Assembly (NCBI RefSeq): GCF_023074055.1
Contig: NZ_JADPKR010000115.1
Coordinates: 62,001-126,000 of the forward strand
DNA: 64,000 bases
Source: Bradyrhizobium sp. 141
GTDB lineage: Bacteria; Pseudomonadota; Alphaproteobacteria; Rhizobiales; Xanthobacteraceae
Direction: 5' to 3'
In this document: positions 9,600-20,300 of the stretch, one piece after another
Numbering within the stretch: the first letter of the stretch is position 1
How the letters are laid out: every line of letters begins with the position of its first letter
The notes under the pieces: generated by a model
What the model was told of the DNA's origin: nothing
Databases searched by the model: none
What the model saw: the letters and a program-made list of their open reading frames with translations, nothing else
Translations under genes and position numbers: made by a program

Positions 9600-10634
9600 T
9601 CAGACGAACGGTGGCTTGATGTTGCTGCGCTTCTCCAGCCACTCCGGCACCGGCAGGTTCTTGGCGCGCATGAAATCCGCGTTGAACAGCTTCGACTGAT
9701 AGCGGCTGCCGGAATCGCACAGCACGGTGACGATCGTCTTGCCGGGCCCGAGCTGTTTTGCGAGGCGCATCGCGCCCACGATGTTGATGCCGGTCGAGCC
9801 GCCGAGGCACAGGCCCTCGTGCTGGAGCAGCTCATAGATGGCGCTGACAGCTTCGGCATCGGGAATGAGATAGGCGTCGTCGACCTTCGCGGTCTCGACG
9901 ATCGCGGTCGCGCGGTTGAGGCCGATGCCTTCGGTGATCGAGCCGCCGGGCGTTGCCTTGGCATCGCCCGTCCTGAAATATTCGTACATGCCGGCGCCGT
10001 GCGGATCAGCGCAGGCGATCCGCACGTTCTTGTTCTTCTCCTTCAGATAGCGGCTGATGCCGGCGAGCGTGCCGCCGCTGCCGACCGAGCAGACGAAGCC
10101 TTCGACCTTGCCGCCGGTCTGCTCCCAGATCTCAGGCCCCGTGGATTCGTAATGCGCCTTGGCATTGTCGAGGTTGTTCCACTGGTCTGCGAACAGCACG
10201 CCGTTCTGCTCGGTCTTGCGCAGCTCGTCCGCAAGCCGCCGGCCGACGTGTTGATAATTGTTGGGGTTGGCATAGGGCAGGGCCGGCACCTCGATCAGCT
10301 CTGCGCCGCACAGCTTCAGAAAGTCCTTCTTTTCCTGGCTCTGCGTTTCCGGGATCACGATCAGGGTGCGGTAGCCGCGCGCGCTGGCGACGACCGCCAG
10401 GCCAATGCCGGTATTGCCGGCAGTCGCTTCCACCACGAGACCGCCGGGCTTGAGCTCGCCGCGCTTCTCTGCCTCCAAGATCATCCATTTGCCGGCGCGG
10501 TCCTTGACCGACTGGCCCGGGTTCATGAACTCGGCCTTCCCGAGAATGGTGCAGCCGGTCAGTTCCGAGGCGCGCTTCAGCTTGATCAGCGGGGTGTTGC
10601 CGATGGCTTCGACAACGTCGTTTCGAATGGTCAT
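9600..10634 (-). CDS. cysK: Cysteine synthase A-like PLP enzyme
   Basis: A 344-aa fold-type II PLP enzyme that should make cysteine from O-acetylserine and sulfide. The PLP lysine is in GQSVKDRAGKWMI (about residue 45), followed by the substrate loop TAGNTGIGLA, the phosphate loop GSGGTLAGISRYL and the C-terminal CDSGSRYQSKLF. It is slightly longer than the usual 310-320 aa CysK and has the NPGQSVKDR variant seen in the cysteine synthase/cystathionine beta-synthase group of rhizobia; a related activity such as O-phosphoserine or homocysteine use cannot be excluded. It stands alone, convergent with the TPR cluster. Confidence 0.85.
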   Translation of the reverse strand: MTIRNDVVEAIGNTPLIKLKRASELTGCTILGKAEFMNPGQSVKDRAGKWMILEAEKRGELKPGGLVVEATAGNTGIGLAVVASARGYRTLIVIPETQSQEKKDFLKLCGAELIEVPALPYANPNNYQHVGRRLADELRKTEQNGVLFADQWNNLDNAKAHYESTGPEIWEQTGGKVEGFVCSVGSGGTLAGISRYLKEKNKNVRIACADPHGAGMYEYFRTGDAKATPGGSITEGIGLNRATAIVETAKVDDAYLIPDAEAVSAIYELLQHEGLCLGGSTGINIVGAMRLAKQLGPGKTIVTVLCDSGSRYQSKLFNADFMRAKNLPVPEWLEKRSNIKPPFV

Positions 10635-11274
10635 GTCAGGAAAATCGCTACCAAGGGGGTTGATCTGGCTGGCCAGAACCTAGTGCTTGGGAGGGCAAAG
10701 GGGAAGGCTTTTGCGCTGCGGCGAAACCGGCTGAAACGCCTGTCCACACAGGGACATTCTCGAGCGGCGCGACCGGCGATGATGCGCTTGGCTGCGCGGC
10801 GGGATATCACTAGGAGGAAATGGACTGAACTCCGTTAATGCACGGAAGATGATGGTCGTCACCAGCCGCGTCACGACCGCTTTTTTTCAAGAGCGAGTCG
10901 GGACGACACGTGGATGGTGAGGGCGCGACCGCCCCACGGGGCGCAGCGCGGCCAGATCGAAAAGCCCCGATGTCGGTGTGGCAGCAATATCACATGAAAT
11001 CTTGGTAAGCTTATTCACGTTTCCCATCGTTTCAAAATGAGAGAAATATCTGCAAGACAAGCACCTTTCGCATTTTCATCGATCCGCTTCCGGCGCGTTG
11101 GCCCATCCATCTCGCAACTGCGGGACTGTCCCGCAGTTCAGCACCCGGCTAGTATCGACGTCCAGGTTCCGCAGAAAGCATCGCCGCTGTGAACGAGTTG
11201 TCCAAAGCCCCCCGATCGTCCCGCCGCGAATCGGTTAATCCGGTTGCGCGGCGGCTTGATCTGCCCGGCGGGGG
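10635..11274. other. Intergenic region before the efflux operon
   Basis: This 640-base stretch between the divergent cysK-like gene and the RND operon has no supported coding sequence. It holds an A/T-rich patch around 10985-11060 and the palindrome described at 11116-11138. Promoters for both flanking transcription units should lie here. Confidence 0.6.
11116..11138. promoter_or_regulatory. Perfect palindrome, operator candidate for the RND operon
   Basis: AACTGCGGGA at 11116-11125 is followed by CTG and then its exact reverse complement TCCCGCAGTT at 11129-11138. The size, symmetry and position about 140 bases before the first efflux gene fit the operator of a TetR- or MarR-type repressor, the usual regulators of such pumps. 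No regulator gene is adjacent in the window. Confidence 0.6.
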
Positions 11275-12759
11275 GTGGATGTGACACAGGATGTTCCAGC
11301 GATCGCCATGCGGCGGTCCGAAGGTTCTGCATCCCGGACGCGGCGTGCGGCGCGCTGGCTTGCGGTGTTGTGCCTCGCTGCCGGCTCGGGCGCGTGCGTG
11401 CTGACCCAGGACCTTCCCGATCCCGCGCTCGACGTTCCCACGCAGTACAAATACGCGGGCAAGGGCGATGCGCCGCCGTCATTGGATTGGTGGCGTGGCT
11501 TCCGCTCCGCGGAGCTGACGCAGCTGATGGAAGAGGCGCAGACCGTCAACCTCGACATCGCCGCCGCCGTGTCGCGCATCGTCCAGGCTGACGCCCAGGC
11601 GCGGCAGGCGGGCGCGGCGCTGCTGCCGAGCGTATCGACCGGCGGATCGGAAACCTATTCTCGGACCTCGGGCGCAAGCTCCTCGGGTCTGTCCATCGGC
11701 GGCCGCGAAGTCGTCAACTATTCGGCCTCACTGAGCGCGAGCTATCAGCTCGACTTCTGGGGCCAGAACCGCGACGCGCTGCAGACGGCCGAGGAGACCG
11801 CCAGCGCCAACCGCTTCGATCGCGACACCGTCGCGCTGACGACGCTGGCGGCCGTCGCCAACGCCTATTTCCAGGTGCTGGCCTCGCAGGACCGCATCAG
11901 GACGTCACAGCGCAACATCGCGAGCGCGCAGCGCATCCTCGACGCCGTCAGGGAACGGCGCAAGGCCGGCACCGGCACCGATCTCGACGTCGCCCAGCAG
12001 GAGAGCGTGCTTGCCAACCAGAAGGCCTTGGTGCCGCCGCTGCGCCAGACGCTGGACCAGAACGTCAACGCGCTCGCCGTGCTGGTCTCGCGCCCGCCGG
12101 AGAGCGTGCGCGTGCTTGGCGGCTCCCTGGACCGGGTCGCGATCCCGCGCGTGACGCCCGGCCTGCCGTCGGACCTGCTGACGCAGCGACCCGACATTCG
12201 CCGGCAGGAAGCGCAGCTCGCCTCGGCGACCGCGAACATCGGCAACGCCCGCGCGCAGTTCTTTCCGACCATCCAGCTCACCGGCAATGGCGGCTATCAG
12301 AGCTCGGCGCTGGTCTCGCTGTTCCAGCCGCATGCGGCCTTCTTCCAGCTCGTCGGTAGCGCCACGCAGCCGATCTTCGACGGCGGCAAGATCCTCGGCA
12401 ATTTCGAATTTGCCAAGGCGCGGCAGGACGAGCTGCTCCAGACCTACCGCAAGACCATCGTCCAGGCCTTTGCCGACGTCGACAATGCGCTGTTCTCGAT
12501 CAAGCAGACCACGATCAAGCTGCAATTGCAGCGCGACGTCGTTGTCGCCTCGCGCCGCGCCTTCGATCTGTCCGAGCAGCAATTGCGCGCCGGCACCGCC
12601 GACATCGTGACCGTGCTCAACACTCAACTGACCCTGTTCCAGGCGGAAGACGCGCTGTCACAGGCGCAACTGGCCCGCTTGCTCGCCATCGTCAGCCTGT
12701 ATCAAGCCCTCGGCGGCGGCTGGGAGCCGCGAATGGAGAAACCGGTCAATGCTCTTTAA
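11275..12759 (+). CDS. RND efflux outer-membrane factor, NodT/OprM family lipoprotein
   Basis: A TolC-like outer-membrane channel of 494 aa from GTG 11275; an ATG at 11308 (MRRSEGSASRTRR) would give a more compact signal sequence and is a good alternative. The signal region WLAVLCLAAGSGAC ends in a Cys that may be lipidated, although the lipobox is weak. Two OEP repeats follow: YSASLSASYQLDFWGQ with RAGTGTDLDVAQQES, and LTGNGGYQS with LRAGTADIVTVLNTQ. Its end overlaps the adaptor gene by 11 bases. The order channel, adaptor, pump, pump is common in rhizobial MdtABC-like systems. Confidence 0.87.
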   Translation: MDVTQDVPAIAMRRSEGSASRTRRAARWLAVLCLAAGSGACVLTQDLPDPALDVPTQYKYAGKGDAPPSLDWWRGFRSAELTQLMEEAQTVNLDIAAAVSRIVQADAQARQAGAALLPSVSTGGSETYSRTSGASSSGLSIGGREVVNYSASLSASYQLDFWGQNRDALQTAEETASANRFDRDTVALTTLAAVANAYFQVLASQDRIRTSQRNIASAQRILDAVRERRKAGTGTDLDVAQQESVLANQKALVPPLRQTLDQNVNALAVLVSRPPESVRVLGGSLDRVAIPRVTPGLPSDLLTQRPDIRRQEAQLASATANIGNARAQFFPTIQLTGNGGYQSSALVSLFQPHAAFFQLVGSATQPIFDGGKILGNFEFAKARQDELLQTYRKTIVQAFADVDNALFSIKQTTIKLQLQRDVVVASRRAFDLSEQQLRAGTADIVTVLNTQLTLFQAEDALSQAQLARLLAIVSLYQALGGGWEPRMEKPVNAL

Positions 12760-14140
12760 GCCGGATACGAAGCAGGGCGCGGAAGAGGGGACGGCGAAAA
12801 AATCGCGCGGCCGCGGCTTCGTCATGACCTTGATCACGCTCGCCATCCTCGGCGGGCTCGGTTATCTCGGCTGGATCGCCACGCATCAGCAACAGGCCAA
12901 CAACCGCAACCAGCGGCCCGATCTGCCGGTGCCCGTGTTGGCGGCGAGCCCGCGGGTCCAGGACGTTCCGGTCTATCTCGACGGCGTCGGCGCGATCCGC
13001 GCACTCAACACCGTGACCGTGCGCTCGCAGGTCGACGGCAAGCTGATCGCGGTCAATTTCACCGAGGGACAGGACGTCAAGAAGGGCGACGTGCTCGGCG
13101 AGATCGATCCGGCGATCTACCAGGCGCAATACGACCAGGCGGTCGCCAAGAAGGCGCAGGATCAGGCCCAGCTCGCCAACCAGCGCATCGACCTGACGCG
13201 CTACGAGCAGCTAGCTGCCTCCAATGCCGGCTCCAAGCAGCAGGCGGATACCCAGCGTGCGCTGGTCGCGCAGACCGAGGCGCTGGTCAAGGCCGATCAG
13301 GCTGCGATCGACAACGCGGCGGCGACGCTGAGCTACACCAAGATCGTGGCGCCGCTCTCGGGGCGCGCCGGCCTGCGCCAGGTCGACCAGGGCAACATCA
13401 TCCACGCCTCCGACACCACGGGTCTCGTGGTGATCACGCAGCTGCAGCCGATCGCGGTGTGGTTCAGCCTGCCGCAACAGCAGATCATGCGCGTCAACGC
13501 CGCCGCGGCGAAAGGCGCGCTCGCGGTCGACGTGTTCGGCAATGACGGCATCACCGTGATCGACACCGGCAAGCTCACCGGCATCGACAATCAGGTCGAC
13601 CAGACCACCGGCACGCTCAAGCTCAAGGCGGAATTCCCCAACGCCAGCTACCAGCTCTGGCCGGGCCAGTTCGTCAACGTCCGTCTGAAGGTCGAGACGT
13701 TGACGCAGGCGCTGGTGGTGCCGACATCGGCCGTGCAGCGCGGTCCGATCGGGACCTTCAGCTATGTCATCAGCGAGGACAACGTCGTCTCGGCCAAGCC
13801 CGTGACGGTGACCCAGCAGAACGAGCATGACGCCGTGATCGCAAGCGGCCTGTCGGCAAACGACAAGGTCGTCACAACGGGCTTTGCCAATCTGTCCGAC
13901 GGGTCCAAGGTGATCATCGGCCGCGACGACCAGACCCCGTCGGCTGATCTCGCCCCGCGCAAGCGCTCGCGCGGGCCTGACGCTCAGAAGAAGGATGGTG
14001 CCAAGGAAGGGCAGAAGGACGGACAAGGCAAGGACGGCGAGTTCCGCGCCAAGCGGAAGAGCAGCGAAGGCGACCAGAAGGGACAGACCGGGCCGGCTCC
14101 GGGGCCGGGGGCATCGGGATCTGGAGCCAAGCAGCCATGA
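12749..14140 (+). CDS. RND efflux periplasmic adaptor (MdtA/AcrA-like)
   Basis: A 463-aa membrane-fusion protein that bridges pump and outer-membrane channel. One N-terminal membrane helix (FVMTLITLAILGGLGYLGWIA) is followed by the barrel-sandwich start VYLDGVGAIRALNTVTVRSQ, a coiled-coil hairpin (about residues 125-190) and the beta-barrel and membrane-proximal domains up to about residue 385. The last 75 residues are a Lys/Gly/Pro-rich, probably disordered tail longer than in MdtA. The start overlaps the preceding gene, and the pump gene begins 37 bases downstream. Confidence 0.9.
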   Translation: MLFKPDTKQGAEEGTAKKSRGRGFVMTLITLAILGGLGYLGWIATHQQQANNRNQRPDLPVPVLAASPRVQDVPVYLDGVGAIRALNTVTVRSQVDGKLIAVNFTEGQDVKKGDVLGEIDPAIYQAQYDQAVAKKAQDQAQLANQRIDLTRYEQLAASNAGSKQQADTQRALVAQTEALVKADQAAIDNAAATLSYTKIVAPLSGRAGLRQVDQGNIIHASDTTGLVVITQLQPIAVWFSLPQQQIMRVNAAAAKGALAVDVFGNDGITVIDTGKLTGIDNQVDQTTGTLKLKAEFPNASYQLWPGQFVNVRLKVETLTQALVVPTSAVQRGPIGTFSYVISEDNVVSAKPVTVTQQNEHDAVIASGLSANDKVVTTGFANLSDGSKVIIGRDDQTPSADLAPRKRSRGPDAQKKDGAKEGQKDGQGKDGEFRAKRKSSEGDQKGQTGPAPGPGASGSGAKQP

Positions 14141-14176
14141 TCCCGACAACAGCCGCCTGAGCGGCAGGCAGATCCC

Positions 14177-17100
14177 ATGGGTGTTTCCGAACCCTTCATC
14201 CGACGGCCGATCGCAACTTCGCTGCTCGGCATCGCGCTGCTGATCGGCGGGCTGCTCGGCTATTTCGCGCTGCCGGTCTCGGCGCTGCCGCAGGTCGATT
14301 TCCCGACCGTGCAGGTGACGACGCAGCTTCCCGGCGCGAGCCCCGATGTGATCGCCTCGCTGATCACCGCGCCGCTGGAGCGGCAGCTCGGACAGATCCC
14401 GTCGCTATCGGCGATGAACTCGACCAGCTCGTTCGGCGTCAGCCAGATCTCGCTCCAGTTCGATCTCAACCGCGACATCGACGGCGCGACCCAGGACGTA
14501 CAGGCTGCGATCAACGCCGCGGCCGGCGTGCTGCCCAAGACGCTGCCTTATCCCCCGACTTACGCCAAGGTGAATCCGGCGGACGCGCCGGTGATGACGC
14601 TGGCGCTGCGCTCCGACACCATCTCGCTGCGCGCCATGAGCGACATCGCCGACACGCTTCTGGCGCAACGGCTAAGCCAGATCTCCGGCGTCGGGCGCGT
14701 CTCCGTGCTCGGCGGGCTGAAGCCGGCCGTGCGTATCCAGGCCGATTTGGCACGGCTCGCCGCCTACGGCATCGCCATGGAAGATCTGCGCACCGCAATC
14801 GCCAACGCCAATGTCTCGGGGCCGAAAGGCTCGCTCGACGGCGCGCAGCAATCCTACATCATCGCGGCCAACGACCAGATCGCCGCGGCCGACGCCTACA
14901 AGCCCGTCATCATCGCCTACCGCAACGGTTCGCCCGTCACCATCGCCGACGTCGCACAGATCGTCGATGGCCTTGAGAATGACCGCACCGGCGGCTGGTA
15001 CCAGGGCACGCCGGCCGTCATCATCGACATCCAGCGCCAGCCCGGCGCCAACGTGATCGACGTCGTCAGCCAGATCCGCGCGGAAATCCCCAAGGTGCAG
15101 CGTGCGATCCCGGCCGGCGTCAACCTCACCATCGTCTCCGACCGCACCGTCACCATTCGCGCCTCGGTCCACGACGTGCAGTTCACGCTGATCCTCAGCG
15201 TCGTGCTGGTGACGCTGGTGGTGCTGTTGTTCCTGCGCTCGCTGCGGGCCACCCTGATCGCCGGCGTCGCGCTGCCGCTGTCGCTGATCACGAGCTTCGG
15301 CATCATGTATTTTGCCGGCTTCAGCCTCGACAATCTGTCGCTGATGGCGCTCACGATCGGCACCGGCTTCGTCGTCGACGACGCCATCGTCATGATCGAG
15401 AACATCGTCCGCCACATGGAGAACGGCGACGGCCCGATGGAGGCCTCGCTGAAGGGGGCCAGCGAGATCGGCTTCACCGTGATCTCGCTGACGGTTTCGC
15501 TGATCGCGGTGTTCATCCCGCTGCTGTTCATGTCCGGCCTCGTCGGACGCATGTTCCGCGAATTCGCGCTGACCTTGACGATCGCCGTCGTCACCTCGGC
15601 CGTGGTCTCGCTGACGCTGACGCCGATGATGTGCTCGCGGCTGCTCAAGCACGCCCATGAGGAGCTGGCGGTGCCGGGATTGGCCGCGATCAGCCGCTTC
15701 ATCGACCGCACCGTCGAGGCCTATCATCGGACGCTGCTGTGGGTGCTGGAACGCCAGCGCGCCACGCTGGTCGTGACTTTCGCCACGCTGATTGCGACCC
15801 TCGTGCTTTACGTTGTCGCCCCCAAAGGCTTCCTGCCGCTGCAGGATACCGCCTCGATCACGGCGGTGACGGAAGCCGGGCCCGATGTGTCGTTCGCGGA
15901 GATGCAGAAGCGGCAGGGCGAGGCCGCCGACGCCATCAAGGCCGACCCTGATGTGACAGGTGTGGTCTCGGTCATTGGCGCAGGCTCGGTCAACCCAACC
16001 ACCAATGTCGGGCGTCTTGTCATGACGCTCAAACCTCGTGGCGAGCGGCGTGACGATGTGAGCGTGGTGATCACCCGGCTGAAGGAGAGGGTGGCCAGCA
16101 TCCCCGGCATGACCGTCTATTTCCAGCCAGTGCAGGACGTGCAGATCTCGACCCAGTCGAGCCGTTCGCAATACCAGTATACGCTGACCGGCACCGATGC
16201 GACGCTGGTGTCGGAATGGGCGCGCAAGCTGGTCACGGAGATGCGGCGCGATCCCTTGTTCCGCGACGTCTCCTCCGAGGCGCAGGAGGGCGGTCTGCGG
16301 GCGCAGCTCGACGTCGATCGCACCCGCGCCGGCCAGCTCGGCGTGAGCCTGCAAGGAATCACCGATACGCTCAACGACGCCTTCGCGCAGCGGCAGATCT
16401 CGACCATCTACGGCCAGGCCAACCAGTACCGCGTCGTGCTGGAGGCGCTGCCGATGTATCAGCGCGATCCCTCGATCCTGTCGAAGCTCTATCTGCCGGG
16501 CGCCGCGAGCAGCACCGCCGGCGCGCCCAACGCCCAGGTGCCGCTGTCGGCGGTGGCGACGCTGAAGCGCACCACGGCGCCGCTGGCGATCTCGCACCAG
16601 GCGCAGTTCCCCTCGGTGTCGCTCAGCTTCAACCTCGCGCCGGGCGCCGCGCTCGGCGATGCCGTCGACGCCGTGAAGACGATCGAGACCCGGATCGGCA
16701 TGCCCAACAGCATCGTCGGCGTCTATGCCGGTGATGCCGCCGAATTCGCCAAGGCGCTTGCCGGCCAGCCCTGGCTGCTGCTCGCCGCCGTGATCACGAT
16801 CTACATCGTCCTCGGCGTTCTCTATGAAAGTTACATCCACCCGATCACGATCCTGTCGACGCTGCCTTCGGCCGGCGTCGGGGCGATCCTGGCGCTGGTG
16901 CTGTGCGGGCAGGACCTGTCGGTGATCGGTCTGATCGGCATCATCCTGCTCATGGGCATCGTCAAGAAGAACGCGATCATGATGATCGACTTCGCGCTCG
17001 AGGCCGAGCGCGGGAAGGGGATGTCGCCGAACGAGGCGATCGTGCAGGCCTGCCTGTTGCGCTTCCGCCCGATCATGATGACGACCCTGGCGGCGCTGTT

Positions 17101-17326
17101 CGGCGCGCTGCCGCTGGCGATCGAGAGCGGCACCGGCGCCGAGCTGCGTTTCCCCCTCGGCATCTCCATCATCGGCGGCCTGCTGCTCAGCCAGCTGCTG
17201 ACACTCTACACGACGCCCGTGATCTATCTCGCGCTCGACCGCATCAACCGCCGCCTCGAGCAGGCGCTGCCGCCGGCCGAATCCGGCGGCCCGCCGGTCG
17301 CGGGCGCGACCGAGGGGATGCAGTGA
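14177..17326 (+). CDS. RND multidrug efflux pump subunit, MdtB-like
   Basis: A 1049-aa inner-membrane proton-driven pump. It begins MGVSEPFIRRPIATSLLGIA, the canonical RND start, and has the 12-helix layout with two large periplasmic loops. TM4 carries GTGFVVDDAIVMIENI with the paired Asp residues used for proton relay. The C-terminus has the matching GIVKKNAIMMIDFALE segment. Its TGA overlaps the ATG of the next RND gene. Two different consecutive RND genes are the hallmark of MdtBC heteromultimers, which in E. coli export bile salts, novobiocin and other compounds; the substrate here is not deducible. Confidence 0.92.
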   Translation: MGVSEPFIRRPIATSLLGIALLIGGLLGYFALPVSALPQVDFPTVQVTTQLPGASPDVIASLITAPLERQLGQIPSLSAMNSTSSFGVSQISLQFDLNRDIDGATQDVQAAINAAAGVLPKTLPYPPTYAKVNPADAPVMTLALRSDTISLRAMSDIADTLLAQRLSQISGVGRVSVLGGLKPAVRIQADLARLAAYGIAMEDLRTAIANANVSGPKGSLDGAQQSYIIAANDQIAAADAYKPVIIAYRNGSPVTIADVAQIVDGLENDRTGGWYQGTPAVIIDIQRQPGANVIDVVSQIRAEIPKVQRAIPAGVNLTIVSDRTVTIRASVHDVQFTLILSVVLVTLVVLLFLRSLRATLIAGVALPLSLITSFGIMYFAGFSLDNLSLMALTIGTGFVVDDAIVMIENIVRHMENGDGPMEASLKGASEIGFTVISLTVSLIAVFIPLLFMSGLVGRMFREFALTLTIAVVTSAVVSLTLTPMMCSRLLKHAHEELAVPGLAAISRFIDRTVEAYHRTLLWVLERQRATLVVTFATLIATLVLYVVAPKGFLPLQDTASITAVTEAGPDVSFAEMQKRQGEAADAIKADPDVTGVVSVIGAGSVNPTTNVGRLVMTLKPRGERRDDVSVVITRLKERVASIPGMTVYFQPVQDVQISTQSSRSQYQYTLTGTDATLVSEWARKLVTEMRRDPLFRDVSSEAQEGGLRAQLDVDRTRAGQLGVSLQGITDTLNDAFAQRQISTIYGQANQYRVVLEALPMYQRDPSILSKLYLPGAASSTAGAPNAQVPLSAVATLKRTTAPLAISHQAQFPSVSLSFNLAPGAALGDAVDAVKTIETRIGMPNSIVGVYAGDAAEFAKALAGQPWLLLAAVITIYIVLGVLYESYIHPITILSTLPSAGVGAILALVLCGQDLSVIGLIGIILLMGIVKKNAIMMIDFALEAERGKGMSPNEAIVQACLLRFRPIMMTTLAALFGALPLAIESGTGAELRFPLGISIIGGLLLSQLLTLYTTPVIYLALDRINRRLEQALPPAESGGPPVAGATEGMQ

Positions 17327-20300
17327 TGGCATCGATCTCGGAGCCCTTCATCCGCCGCCCGGTCGCGACCACGCTGCTGTCGATCGGGTTGTTCCTGCTG
17401 GGTGTGGTCGCCTACCAGTTCCTTCCCGTCGCCTCGGTCCCGAACGTCGACTTCCCCGCCATCTTCGTCTCGGCCAGCCGGCCCGGCGCCGACCCGGCCG
17501 TGATGGCGGCGACGGTGGCCTCGCCATTGGAGCGGCGGCTCGGCGAGATATCAGGCATCAACCAGATCACCTCGACCTCGACGCTCGGCTCGACCAGCAT
17601 CCAGCTCCAGTTCGACATCGGCCGCAACATCGACAAGGCCGCGCGCGACGTGCAGGCGGCGATCAACGCCGCGATGGTCGACCTGCCGAGCGACCTGCCG
17701 ACGCTGCCGCGCTTCCGCAAGGCCAACACGGCCGGCGCGCCCGTCTTCGTGCTGGCGCTGACCTCCAAGACGATCTCTTCAGCCGCAATCTACGACGTCG
17801 CCGACAGCGTGCTGGCGCAACGCATCTCGCAAGTGCCGGGGGTCGGCAATGTGATGATCTCCGGCGCCGACCAGCCGGCCGTGCGGGTCCAGCTCAACCC
17901 CGTCGCGCTGTCGAACGCCGGCATCGCCACCGACGACGTCAGGACTGCGATCATCAATGCCAATCCGCTCGGTCCCGTCGGCATCTTCAACGGCGAGCGG
18001 CAGAGCGAGACGCTGTCGCTGAACAAGCAGATGCGCACCGCGAAAGAGTTTCGCGACATCGTCATCAAGAGCTCCAACGGCAATTTCGTGCGGCTCTCCG
18101 ACGTCGCCGACATCGAGGATTCCGTCCGCAACGCCCGTTCGATCGCCTGGTTCAACAAGCAGCCGGCGGTGCTGATCCAGATCGTCAAGCAGGGCGATGC
18201 CAACGTCATCGACACCGTCGACAGGGTGAAGGCGCTGATCCCCGAGCTGAAGCAGTGGATTCCGGCTGGCGTCGAGATTTCGACCCTGGTCGACCGCACC
18301 GGCACGATCCGCGCCAGCGTGCTCGACATGCAATGGACATTGCTGGCGACCGCGATCCTGGTGATGGTCGTGGTGTTCGTGTTCCTGCGCAGGCTGACGC
18401 CGACGATCGCGGCCGGCATCTCGGTGCCACTGGCGCTGGCCGGCACCTGCGCCGGCATGTGGGTCGCGGGCTTCTCGATCGACAATCTCTCGCTGATGGC
18501 GCTCGCGATCTCCGTCGGCTTCGTGGTCGACGACGCCATCGTCATGATCGAGAACATGTATCGCAACCTCGAGCACGGCATGCGGCCGTTCCGGGCGGCG
18601 CAGGAGGGCGCCAAGCAGATCGGCTTCACCGTGGTCTCGATCAGCCTGTCGCTGATCGCGGCGTTCACGCCACTGATCTTCATGGACGGCATCGTCGGCC
18701 GCCTCTTGCGCGAATTCTCGCTGACGCTGACCTTCGCTATCCTGGTTTCGACGCTGGTGTCGCTTACGGTCACACCGATGATCTGCGCCCATTACATCCG
18801 GCAGACCACGTCCGGCACGGCGACGCTGTTCGATCGCATCATCGAGGGCTCGCTGTCGCGCATCGTCGCCTTCTACACCCGAACCTTGCGCACCGTGCTG
18901 GAATTTCCGCTGGCGACGCTGCTGGTGTTCTTCGCCACCATCGGCCTCACCGTGACGCTCTACATCAAGGTCCCCAAAGGCTATTTCCCGACCGACGATT
19001 CCGGCTTCGTGATCGGGGCCACGCGCGCCTCGGCCGACATCTCGTTCCAGTCGATGCTCGGCCTCCAGCAGCGGCTCGCCGACATCGTGATGCAGGATCC
19101 GGCCGTCGCCGGCATCGGCTCGACCGTCGGCGCGGGCGGCGGGCCGGGGGGAGCGACCTCGAACCGCGGCATCATGTATATTAGCCTGAAGCCTCCGGAG
19201 GAACGCGACCACGTCTCGACGCAAGTCGTGATCGACCGTCTCAGGCGCGCGTTGTACCCCGTGCCCGGCATCCGCCTCTTCATGTTTGCCGCCCAGGACG
19301 TCCGTGCCGGCGGTCGGCAGAGCGATTCCGACTACCAGTACACACTGACCAGCACCGACCTCAGCCTGCTGCAGAAGTGGGCTCCGATCGTCGCCAAGCG
19401 CATGGAGAGCGTCGAGGGGATCACCGACATCTCCAGCGACCGCGACCCCGGCGGGCTTCAACTGACCTTGTCGATCGACCGCCAGAAGGCCTCGGCGCTC
19501 GGCGTCAGGGTTCAGGACATCGACAACGCGCTGAACAACGCTTTCTCGCAGCGGCAAATCTCGATCATCTACACCCAGCGCAACCAGTACATGACCGTGC
19601 TGGAGATCGATCCGAAATTCCAGGTCGACCCCTCCAACCTCGAGCGCATCTTCGTCGCGGGCGCGGGCGATGCGCAGGTGCCGCTGTCGGCCGTCGTGCA
19701 CGCGACGCGCGGCCTCGCCGCGCTCGCGGTCTATCACTCGCAGTCATTCCCCTCGACCACGGTGTCGTTCAACCTGCTGCCGGACGTGCAGCTTCAGGCG
19801 GCAACGCAAAACATCCAGCGGGCGGTGGAAGAGCTGCACATGCCCGAGGGCATACGCGGCAGCTTCGACGGCAATGCGGCCGACTTCGCCAAGACCAGCG
19901 GCCGTCAGCCGCTTCTGATCCTCGGCGCGCTGGTGGCCATGTATATCGTGCTCGGGGTGCTCTATGAGAGCCTCGCCCATCCGCTCACGATCATCTCGAC
20001 GCTGCCCTCGGCCGGGCTCGGCGCGCTGCTCGCCCTGCAGCTCACCAACACGCCGCTGACCGTGATCGCCTTCGTCGGCATCATCCTCTTGATCGGCATC
20101 GTCAAGAAGAACGGCATCATGATGGTCGATTTCGCGCTCGATGCCGAACGCCAGCGCGGCCTGTCCTCGGCGGAGGCGATCTTCGAGGCCTGCCAGGCGC
20201 GCTTCCGCCCGATCCTGATGACGACCATGGCGGCGCTGTTCGCCGGCATTCCGCTCGTGGTGGCGACCGGCCCCGGCACGGAGCTGCGTCGTCCGCTCGG

